DNA of 64,000 bases, taken from assembly GCF_017086465.1 (NCBI RefSeq), contig NZ_CP070961.1:124001-188000 (forward strand), in the 5' to 3' direction. The position numbers and the translations under genes are program-made. A model generated the notes under the pieces. It saw only the letters and a program-made list of their open reading frames with translations, was not told the DNA's origin and did not search any database. This DNA is from Nocardioides sp. zg-1228. Its GTDB lineage: Bacteria; Actinomycetota; Actinomycetes; Propionibacteriales; Nocardioidaceae. Positions 17,273 through 25,065 of this stretch are shown here, piece by piece (position 1 is the stretch's first letter; each line of letters begins with the position of its first letter).

Positions 17273-18565
17273 GTGCCTTCCCCCACCTCCGACAGCCCCC
17301 GCGGGTCCTCCCGCGGCAAGCGGGCTGCCGAGCGCCCGCCCTCGCGGCTGCGGCGCAGGCGGGGGTCACCGCAGCCCGAGGTGACCGGGCCGACCCCCCG
17401 CCCCGAGTCCGCGCCCACCGCGGAGCCGGCGCCCGCCCCGACGCCCGTCCCGGCTCCGGCTCCGGCCCCCACGCCTGCGCAGGCTCCCGCTCCGTCGGCC
17501 GCCCGGTCCCGGGTCGCCACCCGCTCCGCTGCGCCCACGGTCGACGAGGACGCGACCACCTCCTTCCCCGCCGGGCCGCGGCGCTCGCTCCTCGCGTTCT
17601 GGCTCGGTCTGCTGGCCCTCGGGTCGGCCGCGCTGGGGTGGGCGGCCCTCGGTGGCGCCCAGGGCGTCGACGGGCTCCCGGCCGCACCCGGGTGGCTCGA
17701 CGGAGCGGGCGCGGTCGCCGTCGTCACGGCCCTGTCGTGGCTGCTGGCGACCCGGACCGCCGGCCGGGCACTGGTCTCGGCGGGCCTGGCGCTGGTGCTC
17801 GGCGCGACCAGCCTCCTCGTGGGAGGCCGGGTGCTGCCGACCGGGGCCGCGGTGATGACGTGCGTGGTGGGCAGCGTCTACGCCGTGATGGTGACGGTGC
17901 CCGCGGTGACCGGGCTCAAGGCGATACGCGAGGCGCTGATCGCCACCGTGGTCGCCGCGGTGACCGCCTTCGCCGCCGTCGGCTTCGAGCCGACCGTGGC
18001 GACCGAGCGCTTCGAGATCATCTCGCTGCTCCTCGCCCTCGGCCTCGTGCTCGCGATCGTCCACCGCCTCGGAGCCGGCCTCCACGGCCTCGGCCGCCGC
18101 GGCGCGATCGTCGTCGCGATCGGCCTCGGCGTCCTCATCGCGACCCTGGCCTACGCCGAGCTGCTGCGCCGCTACGGCGCCCAGACCTTCGTGTCGTCGG
18201 TCCTCGACTTCGCCGACTGGACAGCGGCCCGCATCGGCGCCTTCCCGCGCCCGCTCGTCGTCCTGCTCGGCATCCCGGCGCTGGTGTGGGGCACCCACGT
18301 CCGCGCCCGCCGGCGGCAGGGCTGGTGGGTCTGCGCGTTCGGCGTCGCCGCCACCGTGCCGCTCGCGACGGGCCTGATCTCCCCCGAGACCTCCTACCTC
18401 CAGGCCGGGCTGCGCGCGGCGTACTCGCTCGTGCTCGGCCTCGCCATCGGCTGGCTGGTGATCCGCGCCGACGTCGCGCTCACCGGGCCCAAGGGCCGCC
18501 GCGGCCGGCGCGCCGAGGAGGCCGGTCCGCACCGCCCCGAGCCGAGCCGCTTCGCCGAGCTCTGA
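17273..18565 (+). CDS. Polytopic membrane protein with Pro/Ala-rich cytoplasmic head
   Basis: A 430-residue protein. Residues 1 to about 100 are low-complexity, rich in Pro, Ala and Arg, with alternating APAPTP runs. The rest has about ten hydrophobic segments, then a basic C-terminal tail. I recognise no enzyme or transporter motif. The start is placed at GTG 17273, behind a TAACCT box; the frame is open much further upstream, but there it runs through unrelated genes. The function is unknown, perhaps an envelope-associated transporter or scaffold. Confidence 0.6.
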   Translation: MPSPTSDSPRGSSRGKRAAERPPSRLRRRRGSPQPEVTGPTPRPESAPTAEPAPAPTPVPAPAPAPTPAQAPAPSAARSRVATRSAAPTVDEDATTSFPAGPRRSLLAFWLGLLALGSAALGWAALGGAQGVDGLPAAPGWLDGAGAVAVVTALSWLLATRTAGRALVSAGLALVLGATSLLVGGRVLPTGAAVMTCVVGSVYAVMVTVPAVTGLKAIREALIATVVAAVTAFAAVGFEPTVATERFEIISLLLALGLVLAIVHRLGAGLHGLGRRGAIVVAIGLGVLIATLAYAELLRRYGAQTFVSSVLDFADWTAARIGAFPRPLVVLLGIPALVWGTHVRARRRQGWWVCAFGVAATVPLATGLISPETSYLQAGLRAAYSLVLGLAIGWLVIRADVALTGPKGRRGRRAEEAGPHRPEPSRFAEL

Positions 18566-18603
18566 GCACGCCTGACGATCAGCGGCTACGGCCCGGTAAC
18601 CAC

Positions 18604-18609
18604 TAGCGT
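18604..18609 (+). promoter_or_regulatory. -10 box (TAGCGT) of the biotinyl carrier gene
   Basis: TAGCGT lies seven bases before ATG 18617; predicted leaderless promoter. Confidence 0.5.
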
Positions 18610-18616
18610 CGGGGCC

Positions 18617-18844
18617 ATGGCCCGCCCCACCTCCCTCGAGATCGTCTCCGAGCTGGTCGCCAACGTCCTCGCGATCGAGGTCGCCGAGGGTGACCGCGTC
18701 GAGGCCGGCGACACCGTCGTGCTCCTGGAGTCGATGAAGATGGAGATCCCGATGCTCGCCGAGCGTGGCGGCACCGTCACCGCGATCAGGGTCACCCAGG
18801 GCGACGTGGTGCAGGACGGCGACGTCCTCGTGGTCCTCGACTGA
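18617..18844 (+). CDS. Small biotin/lipoyl-attachment protein (TB7.3-like)
   Basis: A 75-residue protein consisting solely of a biotinyl domain. The attachment motif ESMKMEIP carries the acceptor lysine between two methionines. It is close in size and sequence to M. tuberculosis TB7.3 (Rv3221c), a free-standing biotinylated protein. It presumably carries carboxybiotin for an acyl-CoA carboxylase encoded elsewhere. It sits alone between a membrane protein gene and an aldo/keto reductase gene, each with its own promoter. Confidence 0.88.
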   Translation: MARPTSLEIVSELVANVLAIEVAEGDRVEAGDTVVLLESMKMEIPMLAERGGTVTAIRVTQGDVVQDGDVLVVLD

Positions 18845-18863
18845 CCGCCCGTCGGGGCGGGAC

Positions 18864-18879
18864 GGCGCACGGGTGCGCC
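18864..18879 (+). terminator. Short GC hairpin after the biotinyl carrier gene
   Basis: GGCGCA pairs with TGCGCC around a CGGG loop, 20 bases after the carrier gene stop and just before the next promoter. There is no T-tract. Confidence 0.35.
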
Positions 18880-18890
18880 CCACCCGTCGC

Positions 18891-18896
18891 TAGGTT
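18891..18896 (+). promoter_or_regulatory. -10 box (TAGGTT) of the aldo/keto reductase gene
   Basis: TAGGTT stands six bases (all G) before ATG 18903; predicted leaderless promoter. Confidence 0.5.
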
Positions 18897-18902
18897 GGGG
18901 GG

Positions 18903-19913
18903 ATGGAGTTTCGATACCTCGGCAACAGCGGACTCAAGATCTCTGAGATCACCTACGGCAACTGGCTCACCCACGGGTCCCAGGTCGAGAACGACGTCGC
19001 CACGCAGTGCGTGCGCGCCGCGCTCGACGAGGGCATCTCGACCTTCGACACCGCCGACGTCTACGCCAACACCGCGGCGGAGACGGTGCTCGGCGAGGCG
19101 CTGAAGGGCGAGCGGCGCGAGTCACTCGAGATCTTCACCAAGGTCTACTGGCCCACCGGGCCCAAGGGCAAGAACGACACCGGCCTCTCGCGCAAGCACA
19201 TCATGGAGTCGATCGACGGCTCCCTCCAGCGGCTGCAGACCGACTACGTCGACCTCTACCAGGCCCACCGCTACGACGTGGAGACGCCGCTCGAGGAGAC
19301 GATGCAGGCCTTCGCCGACATCGTCCGGCAGGGCAAGGCGCTCTACATCGGCGTCAGCGAGTGGACCGCCGACCAGATCCGCGCCGGCGTGGAGCTGTCG
19401 AGGGAGCTCGGCTTCCAGCTGATCTCCAGCCAGCCGCAGTACTCCATGCTCTGGCGGGTCATCGAGGACGAGGTCGTGCCGACGTCGCGGGAGCTCGGCG
19501 TCTCCCAGATCGTGTGGAGCCCGATCGCGCAGGGCGTGCTGACCGGCAAGTACAAGCCCGGCCAGGCCCCGCCCGAGGGCTCGCGCGCCACCGACACCAA
19601 GGGCGGCGCCGACATGATCTCGCGCTTCATGCGCGACGAGGTGCTCACCGCGGTGCAGGACCTCGAGCCGATCGCGAAGGACTGCGGCCTCACGATGGCC
19701 CAGCTCGCGATCGCCTGGGTGCTCCAGAACGACAACGTCGCCGCTGCCCTCGTCGGCGCCTCCCGCCCCGAGCAGGTCGCCGACAACGTCAAGGCCGCCG
19801 GCGTGAAGCTCGACGCGGACGTGATGTCCCGCATCGACGACGCCCTCGGCTCGGTCGTCGTACGCGACCCGGGCAAGACCGCCGAGGGGACGCCCAAGAC
19901 CCGCGTGGTCTGA
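18903..19913 (+). CDS. Aldo/keto reductase (K+ channel beta-subunit-like branch)
   Basis: A 336-residue NADPH-dependent reductase of the AKR fold. The catalytic tetrad is visible as Asp and Tyr in DTADVYANT, Lys in FTKVYWP and His in YQAHRYD. The C-terminal half shows SPIAQGVLTGKY and GASRPEQV, typical of the AKR6/Kv-beta-like group. Such proteins reduce aldehydes or methylglyoxal in the cytoplasm. No partner channel lies nearby. Downstream is a repeat-rich gap shared with a convergent MFS gene. Confidence 0.88.
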   Translation: MEFRYLGNSGLKISEITYGNWLTHGSQVENDVATQCVRAALDEGISTFDTADVYANTAAETVLGEALKGERRESLEIFTKVYWPTGPKGKNDTGLSRKHIMESIDGSLQRLQTDYVDLYQAHRYDVETPLEETMQAFADIVRQGKALYIGVSEWTADQIRAGVELSRELGFQLISSQPQYSMLWRVIEDEVVPTSRELGVSQIVWSPIAQGVLTGKYKPGQAPPEGSRATDTKGGADMISRFMRDEVLTAVQDLEPIAKDCGLTMAQLAIAWVLQNDNVAAALVGASRPEQVADNVKAAGVKLDADVMSRIDDALGSVVVRDPGKTAEGTPKTRVV

Positions 19914-19933
19914 CCCGCAGCACCCGCCGACGG

Positions 19934-19986
19934 GGTCGGTTCACCGGTCGCCGACCCGCGGTCGGTTCACCCGGTCGCCGACGCGC
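19934..19986. repeat. Two tandem 26-27-bp repeats leading into palindrome copy A
   Basis: Unit 1 (19934-19959) and unit 2 (19960-19986) are nearly identical and begin GGTCGGTTCACC. A third partial unit runs into the palindromic element, whose outer end is GGTTCACC. The tandem units therefore look like partial copies of the end of that element. Confidence 0.75.
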
Positions 19987-19990
19987 GGTC

Positions 19991-20078
19991 GGTTCACCAA
20001 GGTATGTCGGTCAACCCGCACTTCCCGGCGTCCACTCACCCCGGGAAGTGCTGGTTCGCCGACATGCCTTGGTGAAAC
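19991..20078. repeat. 88-bp imperfect palindrome, copy A
   Basis: Two 38-base arms (19991-20028 and 20041-20078) enclose a 12-base loop. The outer part of the arms (TTCACCAAGG with CCTTGGTGAA) and the inner part (CACTTCCCGG with CCGGGAAGTG) pair perfectly. A second 88-bp copy lies at 45091-45178. Both copies sit between convergent genes. It resembles a REP/MITE-type dispersed element or a bidirectional terminator; no coding potential is evident. Confidence 0.85.
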
Positions 20079-20096
20079 AGCGAGGAGGGCGGGGGC

Positions 20097-21362
20097 TCAG
20101 GCCGCCCGCGTCACCCGGTAGCGCACGAACGCCGGGACGGCGAGGGCGGCGAGCACGGTGCCGACGACGACCAGCACCCCGCCGCCGGCCGCGGCGACGG
20201 CGGCGCCGGTGACCGCGGCGGTGGCACCGTGGGCGACGTCGGCGACCCGGGGGCCGCCGGCGACGACGACGATGAAGATGCCCTGGAGCCGGCCGCGGAC
20301 CGAGTCGTCGGCCGCGGCCTGCAGCATCGACGTACGGAAGGCCGCCGAGGCCATGTCGGCGGCGCCGCCGACCGCGAGCATCAGCACCGCGACCCCGAGG
20401 AAGAGCGCCGGTGCGGCCGGCGCGAGCAGGGCGGCGACGCCGAAGCCGACCATCGCCAACCCCCACACGAGGATGCACACCATCACCGCATAGCCCTGCC
20501 GCTCGACGCGCGAGACCCAGCCGGACAGGACGCCGCCGACCACCGCGCCGGCCGGGATCGCCGCGAAGAGCAGCGCGAACGCCAGCCCGCCCTCGCTGGG
20601 CCCGCCGAAGTCGACGTCGGCCATCTCCGGGAACAACGCGCGTGGCATGCCGAAGACCATCGCGATGATGTCGACGACGAACGACATCATCAGCACCGGC
20701 TGGGTCCGCAGGTAGCGGAAGCCGTCGACCACCGCGCGGATGCCCGGCGTGACGGTGACGCCCAGGACGGGCAGCGGCGGCAGGCGTACGACGGCACCGA
20801 GGGTCGCGAAGAGCGTGATCGTGTCGAGCAGGTAGAGCCACGAGAAGCCGATCAGCGGGATCAGTGCGCCGCCGACGAGCGGCCCGGCGATGCCGCCGGC
20901 CTGCATGACGGTCATGTTGAGCGAGTTGGCCGCGGGCAGCAGCTCCGGCTCGATGATCCGCGGCAGCAGCGCGGATCGGGTGGGCTGGTTGACCGCGAAG
21001 AACGCCTGCTGCACGGCGAACAGCGTCAGCAGGAGCCACACGTCCTCGGCGCCGAGCGCCGCCTGCAGCCAGAAGCAGGCGCTGGTCGCGATCAGCCCGG
21101 TGGTGGTGATCAGGAGCAACGTGCGCCGGTCGAAGACGTCGGCGAGCGCGCCGCCCCACAGGCCGAAGACCACCAGCGGCACCAGGCCGAAGACGCCCGT
21201 CAGCCCGACGTAGGCCGACGATCCGGTCATCGCGTAGATCTGCGCGGGGACCGCCACGACGGTCAGCTGGGCCCCGATGACCGTGATGATGTTGGCGCGC
21301 CACAGCCGCTTGAAGTGGGGGTTGGCGAGTGGGCGCGTGTCCGCCAGCAGTCGCCTCTCCAC
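20097..21362 (-). CDS. Major facilitator superfamily exporter
   Basis: A 421-residue protein with about twelve membrane helices. The pattern is that of the enterobactin-exporter-like (EntS/MFS_3) drug and siderophore exporters, with WGGALADVFDRRTLL as the loop 2-3 motif. The substrate is unknown. GTG 21362 is six bases after a TAACCT box. It is divergent from an ArsR-type regulator, so the regulator could control it, although the ArsR sequence looks more like a metal sensor. Confidence 0.85.
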   Translation of the reverse strand: MERRLLADTRPLANPHFKRLWRANIITVIGAQLTVVAVPAQIYAMTGSSAYVGLTGVFGLVPLVVFGLWGGALADVFDRRTLLLITTTGLIATSACFWLQAALGAEDVWLLLTLFAVQQAFFAVNQPTRSALLPRIIEPELLPAANSLNMTVMQAGGIAGPLVGGALIPLIGFSWLYLLDTITLFATLGAVVRLPPLPVLGVTVTPGIRAVVDGFRYLRTQPVLMMSFVVDIIAMVFGMPRALFPEMADVDFGGPSEGGLAFALLFAAIPAGAVVGGVLSGWVSRVERQGYAVMVCILVWGLAMVGFGVAALLAPAAPALFLGVAVLMLAVGGAADMASAAFRTSMLQAAADDSVRGRLQGIFIVVVAGGPRVADVAHGATAAVTGAAVAAAGGGVLVVVGTVLAALAVPAFVRYRVTRAA

Positions 21363-21368
21363 CGGGGC

Positions 21369-21415
21369 AGGTTAGGCGAGCGGCCCCGCGGAACGACCTC
21401 CGGATGGCCTAGCAT
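21369..21415. promoter_or_regulatory. Divergent leaderless promoters (MFS gene and arsR)
   Basis: TAACCT on the minus strand (21374-21369, six bases before GTG 21362) and TAGCAT on the plus strand (21410-21415, six bases before GTG 21422) face away from each other. The 59-bp gap leaves room for one shared operator. Confidence 0.5.
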
Positions 21416-21421
21416 CGTCGG

Positions 21422-21760
21422 GTGGCGATGAGAGCGGGGGCGTCCGGGCTGACGGCGGAGGCGGGGCTCTTCCACGCCCTGTCCGACCCGTCGCGGCTGC
21501 TCATCGTGCGGCACCTCGCGCTGGGCGAGCACCGGGTCGTCGACCTGACGGCACACCTGGGCCTGGCGCAGAGCACCGTCTCCCAGCACCTCGCCTGCCT
21601 GCGCGACTGCGGCCTGGTGACCTCACGCCCGGAGGGGCGCGCCTCGCTGTGGTCGCTCACCCATCAGGCGCAGCTGGAGGGCGTCCTGGAGAGCGCGGAG
21701 CGCCTGCTCGCCCTCACCGGGGTCAGCTCCGGGCACCACTACGAGGAGCGGCATCCCTGA
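21422..21760 (+). CDS. ArsR/SmtB-family winged-helix regulator with CmtR-like Cys pair
   Basis: A 112-residue DNA-binding protein. The helix-turn-helix reads DLTAHLGLAQSTVSQHLACL, and the recognition helix ends in HLACLRDCGLV with Cys59 and Cys63. That spacing matches the Cys57/Cys61 metal ligands of M. tuberculosis CmtR (Cd/Pb sensor). A His-rich tail (SGHHYEERH) could supply further ligands. The classic ELCVCD motif is absent. Likely targets are the divergent MFS gene or the CDF exporter 800 bp downstream. The metal specificity is an inference. Confidence 0.82.
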   Translation: MAMRAGASGLTAEAGLFHALSDPSRLLIVRHLALGEHRVVDLTAHLGLAQSTVSQHLACLRDCGLVTSRPEGRASLWSLTHQAQLEGVLESAERLLALTGVSSGHHYEERHP

Positions 21761-21770
21761 GCCGACGGCC

Positions 21771-22376
21771 TCAGAGCAGCGAGGACCAGTAGGACCAGAA
21801 GCGCTCGAGGACGAGCAGCGCGACGAGCAGGAAGGTGCCGAAGACGAGCGGCCCGCGCCAGTCGCGCAGGAGGCTCGCGAGGCGCCCGTCGGGAGGCCCC
21901 AGCACGCCCGCGGTGGCGTTGCGCGCGGTGACGTACCAGAACAGCGGGATCACCACCGCCCACACGACCATGCAGTAGGGGCACAGCGCCCCGATCCGGT
22001 AGAGGCTCTGGAAGACCAGCCAGGCGACGAACGCCATCGCCGCGGTGACCCCGGCCTGCAGGCCGAGCCAGTACCACCGCGCCAGCCGCGCCCCGGCGAG
22101 CATCGCGGCGCCGGTGGCGACGACCACCGGGAACGCCGCCACGCCGATCACCGGGTTGGGGAACCCCAGCAGGGCCGCCTGCGCCGACTCCATGACGTTG
22201 CCGCAGCTCAGGACCGGGTTGATGCTGCACGTCGGCACGTAGTCGCTGTCCTGCGCGAGCCGGATCCGCTCGACGAGCAGCACGGTCGCGGCGAGCAGGC
22301 CGACGAGACCGCCGACGAGCAGGCCGGTGGCCAGCGGACGCTCCTGCGGCTCGCCGGGAGGGGCGTAGGTGCTCAT
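21771..22376 (-). CDS. Vitamin K epoxide reductase (VKOR) family protein
   Basis: A 201-residue membrane protein with about five helices. The four redox cysteines of VKOR proteins are present: the loop pair Cys50 and Cys58 (VPTCSINPVLSCG) and the quinone-site pair Cys132/Cys135 in LCPYC. In actinobacteria VKOR reoxidises a DsbA-like partner and so supports disulfide formation outside the membrane. No DsbA gene is adjacent. It lies convergent to the arsR gene and divergent from the CDF gene. Confidence 0.9.
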   Translation of the reverse strand: MSTYAPPGEPQERPLATGLLVGGLVGLLAATVLLVERIRLAQDSDYVPTCSINPVLSCGNVMESAQAALLGFPNPVIGVAAFPVVVATGAAMLAGARLARWYWLGLQAGVTAAMAFVAWLVFQSLYRIGALCPYCMVVWAVVIPLFWYVTARNATAGVLGPPDGRLASLLRDWRGPLVFGTFLLVALLVLERFWSYWSSLL

Positions 22377-22518
22377 GGCGGACCGGACTCCTGGGGTGCG
22401 GGCGGGCGGGAGGCCCCATCCTCCGGTACGCGCCGCCGCCGACCCAACCGGCGCCGCCTGTCGCAGGACGACCGGTGACCGCGCCAGCCGACCCGTCGAC
22501 GCCGACGCGCGCGACCGC

Positions 22519-22524
22519 TAGCAT
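22519..22524 (+). promoter_or_regulatory. -10 box (TAGCAT) of the CDF gene, with a leadered mRNA
   Basis: TAGCAT lies 43 bases before the CDF start codon, so this mRNA should have a 5' leader of about 35 bases. Consistently, a Shine-Dalgarno sequence (ACGGAGGA, 22556-22563) precedes ATG 22568. Confidence 0.4.
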
Positions 22525-22567
22525 CGCTCAGAGCCGATGATACGGATCGCGGGCGACGGAGGACCGG

Positions 22568-23461
22568 ATGGGCGCGGGACACGGACACGCCGGTGCCCGG
22601 CACCGCTGGCGGCTGGCGGTCGCGTTCGGGCTGGTGGCGGCGTTCTTCGTCGTCGAGCTGGTGGTCGGCCTGGTCAGCGGCTCGCTGGCGCTGATCTCCG
22701 ACGCCGGGCACATGGCCGCCGACGTGGTGGCCCTCGGCGCCGCGCTGGTCGCGACGCGGATCGCCACCCGTCCCGACGACACCGGCCGTCGGACCTACGG
22801 CTCCTACCGCGCCGAGGTGTTCGCCTCCGGCCTCACCGTGCTGATCATGCTGGGCGTCTCGGTCTACGTCGTGGTGGAGGCCGTACGCCGTTGGGGCGAG
22901 ACCGTGGACGTCGCCTCGGGCCCGCTGCTGGTGGTCGGCGCCGTCGGGCTGGCGGTCAACCTCGTCTGCCTGGTGCTGCTGCACGGCGGCGCGCACGAGT
23001 CGATCAACGTCAGGGGCGCCTACCTCGAGGTGATGGCCGACGCCGCCGGCAGCGTCGGCGTCCTCGTCGCGGGCGCCCTGGTCGCCCTCACGGGCGTCGG
23101 CCAGTGGGACACCCTGGTGGCCGTCGCCATCGGCGCCTTCGTGGCGGTGCGCGCGCTCCTGCTCGGACGAGAGGTGCTGGCCGTGCTCGGGCAGCACGCG
23201 CCGCACGACGTCGACCTCGACGCGGTCGTGCGCGACCTCGACCAGGTGCCGGGGGTGGCCGAGGTGCACGACCTGCACGTGTGGACGCTGACCTCCGGGA
23301 TGGACGTGGCGACCGCCCACCTCGTGCTGCGGGTGGGGGCCGACGCCCAGGTGGTGCTCACCGCGGCCCGCGCGGCCCTGCGTGACGGGCACGGCATCGA
23401 CCACGCCACGCTCCAGGTCGAGGACCACCCGGCGCGGGAGTGCCACGCAGCCACGTGGTGA
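22568..23461 (+). CDS. Cation diffusion facilitator (CDF/ZnT) metal exporter
   Basis: A 297-residue protein with six membrane helices. Helix 2 carries the HxxxD site (SDAGHMAADVVAL) and helix 5 the second half-site (EVMADAAGS). A cytoplasmic C-terminal domain includes VPGVAEVHDLHVWTLTSG. These features indicate a proton-coupled Zn/Cd exporter of the CzcD type. The N-terminal GHGHAGARH stretch can bind metal. The ArsR-like regulator nearby could control it. Confidence 0.92.
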   Translation: MGAGHGHAGARHRWRLAVAFGLVAAFFVVELVVGLVSGSLALISDAGHMAADVVALGAALVATRIATRPDDTGRRTYGSYRAEVFASGLTVLIMLGVSVYVVVEAVRRWGETVDVASGPLLVVGAVGLAVNLVCLVLLHGGAHESINVRGAYLEVMADAAGSVGVLVAGALVALTGVGQWDTLVAVAIGAFVAVRALLLGREVLAVLGQHAPHDVDLDAVVRDLDQVPGVAEVHDLHVWTLTSGMDVATAHLVLRVGADAQVVLTAARAALRDGHGIDHATLQVEDHPARECHAATW

Positions 23462-23534
23462 GGCCCCCGCGCGGTGCTGCCACACTATGCCGCGGACGCC
23501 CGACCGTCGTGGCGCCATGGCGGCAGGGGAACGT

Positions 23535-24155
23535 GTGACTGAGGCAGCGATCGAGCATCCGGTGACCCCGGCCCTGGCGAAGACGGCCAACGTCATCGCC
23601 AAGGGCGCACTGGTCCTGCTGCTGGCCTTCGCGGTGCTCTATCCCGACCAGGCCAACCTCCGCGACAAGGCGGCGGGGATGCGGGCCGTCGGCTACCCGC
23701 TGATCTCCTTCACGCTGCCGGTGCTCTGGTGGGCGCTGTGGCGCGACCGGATCTCGTTCCCCTGGGTCTCCGACCTGCTCATCACCATCACCTGCTTCAC
23801 CGACATCCTCGGCAACCGGATGGACCTCTACGACACCGTCGTGTGGTTCGACGACTGGATGCACTTCATGAACACCGGCCTCCTCGCGGCGGCGTTCATC
23901 CTGCTCACCCTGTCCCGCGACGTCGGGTTCGGGCGGGTGCTCGAGCGCGCGCTCGCCTTCGGGGCCACCGCGGCGATCGCGTGGGAGGTCGCGGAGTTCT
24001 TCGCCTTCATCAGCCGCTCGACCGAGCGCCAGTTCGCCTACGCCGACACGCTGGGCGACCTGACGCTCGGCTGCGCCGGGGCGGTGGTCGCGGCGGTCGT
24101 CCTGCACCGGGCCTGGCGGCGCGGCTACCTGCTGCACCCGCGGCCGCTGAGCTGA
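23535..24155 (+). CDS. Six-helix membrane protein, YjdF/DUF2238-like (tentative)
   Basis: A 206-residue protein with about six hydrophobic helices. Conserved-looking polar segments are TDILGNRMDLYD, WFDDWMHFMNT and WEVAEFF, with acidic and histidine residues at membrane borders. This is reminiscent of the DUF2238/YjdF family, but I am not certain. GTG 23535 was chosen because AGGGGA lies six bases upstream; ATG 23517 is an alternative. Function unknown. Confidence 0.6.
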   Translation: MTEAAIEHPVTPALAKTANVIAKGALVLLLAFAVLYPDQANLRDKAAGMRAVGYPLISFTLPVLWWALWRDRISFPWVSDLLITITCFTDILGNRMDLYDTVVWFDDWMHFMNTGLLAAAFILLTLSRDVGFGRVLERALAFGATAAIAWEVAEFFAFISRSTERQFAYADTLGDLTLGCAGAVVAAVVLHRAWRRGYLLHPRPLS

Positions 24156-24183
24156 CCGCGGGGAGCTGCGCGCGCGGACGCCG

Positions 24184-24993
24184 TCAGGCGTCCTCGGGCA
24201 GCCGCCTCTGCGCGACGTAGGGCACCACGTCGGCGATCGAGTCGACGACCAGCGTCGGGCGGTAGGGGAAGTCCTCCACCTGGTGGCGCTGGGTGGCGCC
24301 CGTGGCGACCAGGATCGTGCGCATGCCGGCCTCGAGGCCGCTGATGATGTCGGTGTCCATCCGGTCGCCGATCATCACCGTGGTCTCGGAGTGCGCGTCG
24401 ATGCGGTTGAGGGCGCTGCGCATCATCAGCGGGTTGGGCTTGCCGATGAAGTAGGGCTGGCGTCCGGTCGCGGTGCTGATCAGCGCCGCCACCGACCCCG
24501 TCGCCGGCAGCATCCCGTGCACGCTGGGTCCGCTGGGATCGGGGTTGGTGGCGATGAAGCGCGCACCGCCGTTGATCAGCCGGATCGCGCGGGTGATCGC
24601 CTCGAACGAGTAGGTGCGGGTCTCGCCGAGCACGACGTAGTCGGGGCCCTGGTCGGTCATCACGTAGCCGATGTCGTGGATGGCCGCGGTCAGCCCCGTC
24701 TCGCCCACGACGTACGCCGACCCGCCCGGGCGCTGGTCATCGAGGAACTGGGCCGTGGCGAGCGCCGAGGTCCAGATGGCGCTCTCGGGCACGTCGATGC
24801 CGCTGCTGCGCAGCAGCCGCACGCGCAGGTCGCGCGGGGTGAACATCGAGTTGTTGGTCAGCACCAGGAACGGGACGTCCTGCGCGCGCAGCGCGGCGAT
24901 GAACTCCTTCGCGCCGGGGATCGGGTCCTCCTCGCGCACCAGGACGCCGTCCATGTCGGTGAGCCAGGTGTGGACGGCGCGGGGTTCGGTCAC
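24184..24993 (-). CDS. HAD-IIA phosphatase (NagD-like)
   Basis: A 269-residue HAD phosphatase. The nucleophile motif is TDMDGVLV near the N-terminus, motif II is LTNNS, and the late motif is [20 protein letters not shown]2b cap with IGKPNPLMM is typical of NagD/PNPPase-type enzymes acting on nucleotides or sugar phosphates. I chose GTG 24993 since CACAAT lies six bases upstream; GTG 25011 would add six residues. Substrate unknown. Confidence 0.85.
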   Translation of the reverse strand: MTEPRAVHTWLTDMDGVLVREEDPIPGAKEFIAALRAQDVPFLVLTNNSMFTPRDLRVRLLRSSGIDVPESAIWTSALATAQFLDDQRPGGSAYVVGETGLTAAIHDIGYVMTDQGPDYVVLGETRTYSFEAITRAIRLINGGARFIATNPDPSGPSVHGMLPATGSVAALISTATGRQPYFIGKPNPLMMRSALNRIDAHSETTVMIGDRMDTDIISGLEAGMRTILVATGATQRHQVEDFPYRPTLVVDSIADVVPYVAQRRLPEDA

Positions 24994-25022
24994 GTGACCA
25001 TTGTGGTCCACGCGTGAGCTGC

Positions 25023-25056
25023 CGTGGGAGCCCCGGTCCGCACCGGGACCCCCACG
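25023..25056 (-). terminator. Long hairpin after the MMPL gene
   Basis: CGTGGG and CCCGGT on one side pair with ACCGGG and CCCACG on the other, giving a stem of about 13 paired bases with two mismatches and a 4-base loop. It starts ten bases past the MMPL stop. No T-tract follows, as is common for actinobacterial hairpins. Confidence 0.5.
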
Positions 25057-25065
25057 ACCATCCGG

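Noticed and set aside
19934-20078. Short coding gene in the repeat region
   Set aside because: Frames are short, lack a start with a promoter or ribosome site, and the sequence is explained by inverted and tandem repeats.
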